A stretch of DNA of 64,000 nucleotides from Allacma fusca (lineage: Eukaryota; Arthropoda; Collembola; Symphypleona; Sminthuridae), in the NCBI GenBank assembly GCA_947179485.1, contig OX359248.1, positions 46,820,847-46,884,846 of the forward strand, written 5' to 3'. Within the stretch, counting starts at the first letter, position 1. Each line of letters starts with the position of its first letter. The notes beneath the pieces were generated by a model, which was not told where the DNA came from, searched no databases, and saw nothing but the letters and a program-made list of their open reading frames with translations. The position numbers and the translations under genes are program-made. Shown piece after piece: positions 54,791 through 64,000 of the stretch.

Positions 54791-57599
54791 TTGCCAGCCT
54801 TTTTATCTTCAATATTGTTAAATTAAAACTTATTTGCATTACACCTTTCCTTTATTGACTGAGATAGAATCTACTTGAAACTACAACTTGACCTATACAA
54901 GACAGATTCAAGTGCCTAACTTGACAAACGCTTATTTTAAAATTGACCGTAGTGCATAATTACACTTTATGTAAGTTGATTGCAGTTCAAACCATGCAAT
55001 AATTCGTACAAGGCTTAAATATTGATGCATGTAATACACCTGACCTTAATTTGACCTTGACCTTTCGTACATTGAATTCGCACTATACACTAACTTGAAC
55101 TTGATTTAACACCTAACATAACCCTAACTTGATTCCACATATTTCTAAAGCATTTACCGTTAGTTTGGGTCTGTCTCCCGTCAAACAAGTCAAGTATGGG
55201 ACAAGTGACCCTAACTTGACCCTTGATTGACCCATGACTGAACTCGTGAAGATACTCGGTACTATTTATTCTCTATGCTACAATTTTGCAGTCGGACTAA
55301 TCTCTTGGCATCACACTTGACACTGCACCCAACTTGACCTTCCACTGACCCCAATGTTATAAAATACAACTTGACTAGGACCAAAGCTCGGTCTCAAGTC
55401 TGAACCACTACATGTCTTTTCCTCCGACAAAAGTCTCATTTCCTCCGCATAAGTTAGGTTTTCATCCGTATGAGAGGGAAGATGCAAGACTAGTCTTTTA
55501 TACGCATAGGAAGCCACGTAGAATGCACCATGCCTGAATTTCTCTTGATCTTCTTGCTCCCTAGCAGATTGCATTTGTATTCTCAAGTGTGGCTTGAATG
55601 AGAAGGAGTTGATGTACGCGGCTAGAATTGTGGCTGGAGAAAGCCACGCTGGGAAAATGTAACTTAACATTGGGATTCACGCAGATGTTCAGCTTTTGAT
55701 CCAAATGCAAGATCACCTTCTATCCCCACAACACGTCCTCACTAAACACAGTCGAGTCTCACTACAGCAGACCCTTTTAAAAATATTAACTCCAATGGAA
55801 TTGAAAACAAATTACATCACTTTTCCCTTGCCCCAATGCTAGTTCTGACGCTTCAAAAAAATTCCTCCAAAGAATATAAATTTTGCTCACTTTCAAACAC
55901 CTCCACTAAACTGAATGCACTGTATTTACTTTCCCTCATGGGGCGAAATTCCAAATAAAAATTCGCAATCTGTACCAAATATGCAACCAAATGCAAATGC
56001 CATTCATTTAAATTCCTCCTACTCCCTTCCCCCTTTTTATTTTCGGGGCTAAAAAGGATAAAAATTATTTTCAGAGCTGGAGGAATTTATTTGTGAAAAT
56101 ATTTGATAGGATTTTGCAAATTGTCAAATTACTTTTGTTTTTTTTTTGTGAACTCACTTTAGCTACCTCAATAGCTATACCTCTCTGCAATGCAAGCAAA
56201 TTTGATTTCCTGGCATGTACTTTTAGTCTAAATACTTTCTACCACAAATTTTCTCGGTAAACAAATTTCTTCTCGAAAACGTTTCACCCCAAATTTTTAC
56301 GAACAAAGAATTCACCGAAACTATTAATTTTTGCGAAAGCTTTTTAATTCAAAAAAATAAAAAAAATATGTGCATTCGAAAAATCCCAAAGAAGAAAATT
56401 CGACAGAGGCAATTTTTAAAGGGACAAATTTTATGAAGAAATAATTTAGAAATGCGCTTTACGAAGGTCCTTTTAGGAGATTCTTCTAGTGCAGGGATAA
56501 AATTTTGCAATTTTTTACACATAGGACCCGCTTTTCCATGATGCGCTTTGAACATTTGAATATCAATTTTTTGAGCAAAACTTTTAATTAAAATAATTTT
56601 AAAAAATCCTCCTAGGAAGTTTAGTGATACATTTTTAGGGGCTCCCTGGATTTGCTTAGGAATTCCCGCTTGTTTTAAAGTGAAAGACGAGAGACAAAGG
56701 AAAGAAGACAAAAGAGATTTGTTGGGAAAGGGTTCCGAGTAAACAATTTTGATGATAAAAGAATAGCGTAAAAGAGAGAACTATAGTGTTTTCAAATAGC
56801 AATAATTTTTTTGCCTTGGGGAATTATTTTTCTTTCATGCTACAGTGTACTTCTTATGTAAGAGGATGATGCGCCTCTTGAAACAATGCTTTCTCTTTAA
56901 TAATCGTATGGGATCGATTTATAAGTAATTTGCTGAAATGTATATTTTTATATTCTATTCTAATTTTCCAACATTTATTTAGAACTTAAGTATTTTTTGC
57001 AAGGTATAGTGTTCCATATTTAAAAAAAAATGGGAAGCTCATAGCTATAGGTTCTAGTATAGTATATTGCAGTAGGGGTGCTTTTATATAGTTGATGGAC
57101 TTTTGTGTATGTAAACTAATGGAGAGGGGAAGGGGGAAGGATGAAAGAGTAAAAACACAGGTTGAGCCTTGACTTTCTCACACAAGACTCGTTTCACGTT
57201 ACATTTGCCTCAACTCAAGTTTGACAAAGTTCAAAGTGAAAAGTTGACTGTGACAGTTTGATCAAGCATAGGACACCATTCCTTCATCACACAACCTCAC
57301 TTTCCATTCCTCATTTCACGCTCGCATTTCAGGAGTCCTGAAACACAAATACGCACACAAGTGGTTCGAATATTAAATAAAATTCCACTTCCAGCATCTG
57401 ACAATCAATGAACAAAGGAAGTTGAGCAGACACTTGTGTCTGTAATTACATCACACAAAATCCTAAGCTTCTAGGGCTCGGGTCGAGCTCAATAGTTTTA
57501 ACATCAAAGCTTAAAAATGAGAAGATCCAATTTCCCGGTTGAAAATTCAAACAAAATATCACAAAATATTTACTCGGAAATGTGGAGGTCAAATATTTA
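54791..57599. other. Unannotated flank
   Basis: Contains CTTGACC-rich sequence to about 55330 and otherwise unique DNA. A 119-residue minus-strand open frame (55311-55670) has mixed composition but no recognised domain and no convincing splice pair. Confidence 0.35.
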
Positions 57600-57930
57600 T
57601 ATCTGGTCTCTATTTGACCTTCGATTGACCTTAACTTAACCCTTAATTAATTTTTGTTGGCATTTTCAAGAACCTTACTGAACTTTTACTTGACCTTCAT
57701 ATGACCTTTACTTAATCATCACTTGACTTTCACTTAACCGTTAATTGATTCGTGTTTGACCTTTACTTGAACTTCACTTGAACTTTGATTGAAACTCATC
57801 AAACCTTTACTTAGCATTTGCTTGAATCGCCCTTGACCTTCACTAGACCTTCACTTGACCTTCACTAGACCTTCACTTGACCTTCACTTGACCTTCACTT
57901 GACCTTAACATGACATTTACTTGACTTTCG
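57600..57930 (-). repeat. 11-bp CTTGACCTTCA array
   Basis: Central run of about eight TGACCT/AGACCT hexamers at 11-bp steps (57830-57925), with looser CTTGACCTTTA units before it. Confidence 0.85.
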
Positions 57931-60900
57931 CTTGAACTTTACAGCGCACATGATTTCCCTTGCCTTGACTGATACCTCTCCAACATTTTCCTAACTTGAC
58001 CTCACTCGAATGGACCTTAATTGACTACTTACGCATATTTGACCCTGTCGTTATTCTAAATTGACACTGTCTTCAGTGAATGAATATTTCCTAAACGCTA
58101 ACATTACTTAACTCCTCTTGTATTAGATACTTGACTCTTGGCAATTTTCCAATTTAAATAAACGGGACTCAACTCAAGATTGTTGTAGAAAAATAGCTCC
58201 CCATAATTCTCGATTTCTCCCTTCCCAGGACGGATAAATAGGTTGGAAAACAAACTAAATATGGACCTATAAAAGTAAAGTTATCTGAGGGAAGTTTGCA
58301 CAAACTTACGCCTTTTTCCCGGCATTTAATCTCGCACACTGGAATATTTCCATTCCTCGCACTTTCCCTCTCACGCACAATCTGATTTCTTATGCTCAAC
58401 TTTCCGGGCAAGGCTAACTCTCTCCGCACATAAGTCCAAAGCCAAGTTAATGACGCCGTAGTAAATTTAAAGTACATTTATGTTGCTCAAATACCTAATG
58501 AACTATATACAGAGGAGTGGCTAAGGCACTCTTACTATTCCTATTACAGGACGTTTACATTTCAGAGTTCTCTAAAGTGCTTTTATGACTACGACTCAGC
58601 TCTCTAATGGACGCTTAGGAATACAACTTGTTTCTAGACCCATTCTAATAGCTCCACTTTTGACCAAACACTTTCCCTCAACTTCACTCATTCCGCAAAA
58701 GTGAGGACAATTTTATAGACCTCTCCACAGATTTTAATATGCGAATTGTGAATCTAAAAATATTCCTAATTCACTCCAATATTCAGCTTAGTATTCCCCT
58801 CTTGACGTCCATGGGACCAAGAAACTAAACTGGATGGAATAATGTTTTAAAAAACATTTTAAATTATGGAACAAAAACATAATCAGGAGTACAGCAGAAA
58901 TTGAGCTTTTTCGGGGAAAATGGAGAAAGTTTGTTTTACACAGAAATTTGCAAAATAACAATTTGACATTTTCTACTTAAGAAAGTGACATTTTAAGTAA
59001 AACTGGGGAAATATTTAATAAATCGTAGAATGTGAAATTTTGGTGAAAGCATTTGTTTCAACTGGAGAAAGCATATTTTTCGTGCTTATTGGAGAATTAA
59101 TTTTTAATGGAAACCGGGTTAAAATTTGCGGGAAAAAATGGGAGCAAACCAAACAGTGTACAAAGTGGGAAGTTTGGGAAGCGAAAATTTCCAAATGAAA
59201 ACCTGAAAGATTCTCATGGAGAAAAAAAGAAAGATAATTATTTAGGTGAAAGTAGAGTAAGCAAATTTTTGGAATAAAATGAGCAAGGAAAATTTCTTGG
59301 AATAAAAGAGAAAACTAGCGTTGAAATTTAATAACCGCAAATGAAAGTGATGAAATTCGAGGAAGACGTGCAGACGCAAAAGGAAAAGGAGGGAGAGTGA
59401 AAATGAAGATAAAGTTGATAAATTTTCAGACGCTTATACTTAACAGACGTAGAATTATCCACACATGCACACATACGCCTTATTATACTCACTTTTGAGA
59501 GGTTCCCTTGAGACCCCTCGCTTTTAGAAAGTACATCGGGCTTCATAGTGTCTTACTCCATTCCAAATACACGGCCCCCAAAAGTTTTTCAAAATTCTCG
59601 ACCATTTACAAAACTTATTTTACCAAAATTCCTTAAAACATTCATTCACAAATTTTATCACAATTTCTTAACTAATAAATTTGATTTTTTTTAAATTTTC
59701 CCCAAAACTTTGTTCACATTTTGTAGATTTGTTTCCACCAGGTTCTAAAAAATTTGAGTGTTTTAACAAATTAAAATTAATTAAAACTGGCCGATCTTGA
59801 GGTAAACTTTTACTAATATTTCATAAAATTTTGTTGCACAGCAAAAAGTTTGTTTTTTGATGCTTCCATAAATCACAAATATTTGAGGATTTTTATCTAA
59901 AGTTTTTGCATACAGTTTATGTGATGGTTAGAAATGTCTACGTATTTGACACCCACGTTGCAATTATAAATTCGATTTCCTGCAAAATGAATGGAAAAAG
60001 TTGCAATAAAAATACTGACGAAGTGTGGAACATTTTGAATAAAAGAAATCAAACTATTTAGATCAAAATTATTTTTGTAAACTTTTGCGTAAACTTTTAA
60101 AATTGTGGGGAAAAAACTGAACAGAATTAGGAAGAAAGTTTCAATAAATTTCCTTTCAAAATGAGTTGAAACTTTCCCAATACATTTTCTTGTAAAAGGT
60201 ATCAAGAATTTTTCAATAAATGCTATTACACATTTATGGGAATATTGTGAATGTAAATTCTTAGAAAATGAAGGGAAAATGTCTTTCTAAACGTTTCCAG
60301 GATTTGGAGCTAAACACATTTTTTTTAAATTCATAGAATGGGGTAACAAGCTTTACTAAAATTTCTTACCACAACATTACAACCGTGAGATTAAAATTTA
60401 CTATAAAATCGGGAAAATAGGAGATGTAAGAAAATTTTATTAGTCAGGGGTTGCAAGGTATATGGAATGAAATTTAAATCCTAATTTGTACTAAATGAAC
60501 TATGAGGTAGGAGGGGAAATATTTTTGGGACGCTGTAGTGTGAAAGTAAAAGCGGGGAAGATTTTGTCCATATTTTTTGGCGGAAGATATGAAAACAAAT
60601 TCTTGGGAGAAAGTTGGTGGAAAAGGGATTATGGTTTGAAGGGTTGATAAAAAGTGGCGGAAGAGAAAGTGAGACAAAAGATGAGGAAAGGAGGAAGCGA
60701 TATTGAGAAAAATGGACGCTCAAGCATTCTAATGGTCCTTTGTTTGTTTCCATTTGAGCTAACGATGATGGATGGAGGAGATGAATGACTCTAGTCATCC
60801 TTAAATATTTAAACCGCTTCCCCACAGACGCTCACTTTCTCCCTCGCCCGCCAAAAACTCTCTTCAAGAATCCGTCTCCGTCATTTTCTCCGGCCTCAAT

Positions 60901-61324
60901 AATATTTTCCTTCCACACACTTTCACTCCCTTCTTTTTATTTCAACACCATCATACACAACTTTTGATTCCACAACTTTCCCCAACTTTTTACAAACCAA
61001 AATGGACTTTTCAACATAAACTTTCCTAAAAAAAAGCAAGATTGAAATTTTTCCTGAAAGAACTTTACTCTTTTACTTTTTTTAAAATTCTGTTGTTTCC
61101 TCAAGTTTTGTAATTAACTATCAAAGGAAAACTGATGTGTTAAACAGTAAGTGTTTTTATCCAATCAAAAACAATCTGCATTTTTTCAAAGGTACATAGA
61201 TATTTGATTTGGCTAAAATTTATGTGTAAAAATAAATGTAAAAAACATCTTTTATTTTACCCGAAATCAAACTTGCAATTGAAGTTAAATTCACTATAAT
61301 TTATTAAAACTACTATTTAACCTG
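57931..61324. other. Unannotated flank
   Basis: AT-rich unique sequence. Good donor-like sites on the minus strand near 58315 and 59492 follow short open frames, but none yields a recognisable protein or a signal peptide. Confidence 0.35.
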
Positions 61325-61915
61325 AAATTGAGTTAAGCCTCAAGTTGTACTGCACTTGAATATAAACACAACTTGACCTGAACTTGAGTTAAACCTCAAC
61401 TTGACCTGAAATTGAGTTGAGCCTCAACTTGACCTGAATTTGAGTTGAGCCTAAACTTGACCGGAATTTGAGTTGAGACATAACTACACCTGCACTTGAA
61501 TAAAGACACAACTAGACCTGAACTTGAGTGAAGCAAAAATTTGACTTGAACTTGAGTTAAGCCAAAACTTGACTTGAGCTTGAGTTAAGGCGCAACTTGA
61601 CCTGAACTTGAGTTAAAACACATCTTGACCTGCACTTGAATTAAGACACAACTTGACCTGCACTTGAATTAAGACACAACTTTACCAATACTTCAGTATA
61701 GACACAACTTGACTTGAACTTGAGTTAAACCTCAACTTGTCCTGTACTTGAGTTAAACATCAACTTGACCTGTACTTGAGTTGACACACAACTTGACCTG
61801 AACTTGAGTTGAGACACAACTTGACCTAAACTTGAGTATAGACACAACTTGACTTGAACTTGAGTTGAGACACAACTTGACCTGAACTTGAGCTGAGACA
61901 CAAGTTGATCTGACA
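61325..61915. repeat. About 28-30-bp tandem array
   Basis: The unit contains ACACAACTTGACCTGAACTT and then GAGTTGAG. About 18 copies of varying divergence, the right-hand ones most alike. Confidence 0.85.
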
Positions 61916-62814
61916 TAGAATGTAAATGAGCCTTGCATAAGACTTGAATGATCCTCAAGGCAGTTCAATTATTTTTTATTAATGTTTTTCATCTCACTAC
62001 AAGACACAATGCAATACGAGACTCAATTATAAGATCATGTTCTCTACAAAGGCTAAAATCATACAGATTCCCCTATACCATAATGTTAATCCCTCCTTGC
62101 AATATCCTGTATCTAGATAAGAGTTCGGCAGTGATTTACACAGAAAGAGCAAAAAAATGGTAAAAACGCTGTAGAGCATGGGGTTACATGAGTGGACAAT
62201 TTATATTTATTTGGAGACATATTGACACCCATTACCGTCCAGAAACAAATTCAATTGCTTAGTTAGACCCGAGATCTGTTGCACTTGTAGGGATCGTTCC
62301 AAGAAAAAAATGCGTGAGGGGCGGATTGGACAGTGTGAAAACATGGGATTAGAGCACTCAAAATGGTTTTGTAATTCACCAGGACGACTCAACTTTCTTC
62401 AACTGGAATTTCTGCTCGCTGAATTCTTTACATTTTCCTTCCTTCCCGTCTCCCTTCAGCTTCTTTACTCTGTCGCATACTTTCTGGCTTTCATTTCTTT
62501 AACCTAACTTCCAGTTGCTGTATTGTGTCAAGTCCAATTTAAAATCAGCGTATTTAAGAGCATTTCAAATGCTTCACTTAAGATTAGCTTCCACAGAAAT
62601 TCAAGCGTGAGTAAAGATAAGAATTTAGACTTCACGCTAAAGTCAACATTGATCTTCAAGAGCAGTTAGAATTTGGGAGAAGCTAGAGCTAAGTGTAAGG
62701 TGAGGGAAATTCAAGTTTCTGCTTGAGTGAGGTTTAACTTTCACTTGAGGGAAACTTAAGTATTGCTTTCAATAAATCCATGATTTGATTTCAGTTAAGG
62801 TCAAATTAAGAATA

Positions 62815-63372
62815 AAGTCAATTGTAAGTTCAAGTTCAAGTCAATTGAAAGTTCAAGTTCAAGTCAATTGAAAGTTCAAGTTCAAGTCAATTTTAAGTTC
62901 AAGTTCAAGCCAATTGTGAGTTCAAGTCAATTGTAAGTTCAAGTTCAAGCCAATTGTGAGTTCAAGTCAATTGTAAGTTCAAGTTCAAGTCAATTGAAAG
63001 TTCAAGTTCAAGTCAATTTTAAGTTCAAGTTCAAGCCAATTGTGAGTTCAAGTCAATTGTAAGTTCAAGTTCAAGTCAATTGTAAGTTCAAGTTCAAGTC
63101 CATTGTAAGTTCAAGTTCAATCCAATCGTAAGTTCAATCCAATTGTAAGTTCAAGTCAATTGTAAGTTCAAGTCAATTGTAAATTCAAGTCAACTGTAAG
63201 TTCAAGTCAATTGTAAGTTCAAGTTCAAGTCAATTGTAAGTTCAAGTTCAAGTCAATTGTAAGTTCAAGTTCAAGTCAATTGTAAGTTCAAGTTCAAGTC
63301 AATTGTAAGTTCAAGTTCAAGTCAATTGTAAGTTCAAGTTCAAGTCAATTGTAAGTTCAAGTTCAAGTCAGG
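62815..63372. repeat. 23-bp tandem array, about 24 copies
   Basis: The unit is CAATTGTAAGTTCAAGTTCAAGT minus its final bases in some copies, with 17-bp short units lacking one TTCAAG. Decayed GTTCAAGTCAA words continue to about 63680. Confidence 0.88.
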
Positions 63373-64000
63373 CAGAAGGTCAAGTAAAGTGTAAATTAAG
63401 GTGAAATTCAAGTTAAACAGATTTTAGTTCAACTCAAGTGTAAGTTCAAGTTCATGTCAATTGTAAGTCCAACTTTATTAAAGTTCGGGTCAATTGTAAG
63501 ATCAAGATACGGGTGAGCTTAAGTTCAAGTCAAGCGTTAGATCAAGTTATTGTGAGTTTAAGTTCAAGTCAAGTGTAAGATCAAGATAAGGTTAATCTTA
63601 AATTTACGTCAATTCCAGAGCTACTTTACTTCAAGTTCAAGTCAATTTAAATGCTCTTTGAAACCTAGTTCAAGTCAATTGTAAACTCAACACCAATTTT
63701 ACCACTCCTAAATCATGTCCCAAAATTTCGAATCATAGTTATATTTTCTTCCAAACTTGAAGTTTAGAGTGAAGTTTCAATTTGAATATTGATTTGTAAG
63801 GAAACTTCTTGCCTTCCAAGGCGGCCCCTCCAGTATTCACTTTGATTTTCCAAAGTCGCCTGCCTCACTTGCTCGAGTGGAACCTCCAATTTCGGATCTA
63901 CATACATGGAAAGTATGGGAGAATTCCTGAGCTCAATTTTGCCGTTAAAATTCAATTCTTTGGAATGCATTCCCTTTGAAGCGTTTGCTTTCTCCTCGTG

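Noticed and set aside
55311-55670. 119-aa minus-strand frame
   Set aside because: Partly within CTTGACC-rich repeat sequence; no domain and no splice support.
58169-58477. 102-aa minus-strand frame ending at a strong GTAAGT donor
   Set aside because: No recognisable protein; a good donor alone is weak evidence, and the phase does not fit the CSPG4-like exon at 22372.
62815-63372. Regularly spaced repeats resembling a CRISPR array at first glance
   Set aside because: Head-to-tail minisatellite with no unique spacers, in eukaryotic DNA.
63764-63970. 68-aa minus-strand frame with protein-like composition near the right edge
   Set aside because: No recognised domain and no clear acceptor/donor pair; may be chance or part of an unseen gene.

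Overview
The window is animal nuclear DNA, most likely from an arthropod or other protostome; the exact taxon cannot be read from the sequence. It is AT-rich and built of small exons in long introns full of minisatellites. The one host gene I recognise, on the minus strand, encodes a CSPG4-type transmembrane proteoglycan (NG2; kon-tiki/perdido in Drosophila). Eleven coding exons lie between 22372 and 237 (transcription runs right to left). Every junction has an AG acceptor and a GT donor, and the codon phases agree from exon to exon. Together they encode about 635 residues: two laminin-G domains, then the first CSPG repeats. The signal-peptide exon and the rest of the CSPG repeats, transmembrane segment and tail were not found here.

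From 24793 to 53523 lies one giant LTR retroelement of the Ty3/gypsy class, 28,731 bp, on the same strand as the host gene. Its two 570-bp LTRs read as identical, begin TG and end CA, and are flanked by a 4-bp ATAT duplication, so it is a recent insertion that looks whole. In element order (right to left) it has: 5' LTR; a 3-kb untranslated leader packed with stem-loops; a 2188-aa Gag with a CCHC knuckle; a 2398-aa Pol (protease, reverse transcriptase, RNase H, integrase) with a long extra tail; a chain of small ORFs overprinted on that tail; a 2189-aa ORF in the env position; a 243-aa predicted membrane protein; a 2.7-kb AT-rich 3' region; a polypurine tract; and the 3' LTR.

The most unusual items are in this element. 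(1) The leader holds about ten stem-loops with a shared loop (sense strand AAGGGCCGNNTGTGAGCR) and stems whose sequence changes from copy to copy while mostly staying complementary. (2) Five short ATG-started ORFs, all in one frame and all coiled-coil-like, overlap the Pol tail. (3) Gag carries a prion-like Q/N/G/Y region and ORF3 an RS-rich region.

The host introns and the flank at 53.5-64 kb hold at least ten tandem arrays with units of 11, 18, 23, 24, about 29, 30 and 34 bp. Most share an ACTTGA/TCAAGT core. Four 11-bp arrays place AGGTCA-like half-sites as direct repeats with 5-bp spacing. A short motif (GAGAAAGT/GTGAAAGT) is scattered with strong strand bias through host sequence. No tRNA, rRNA, CRISPR or bacterial-type feature was seen.
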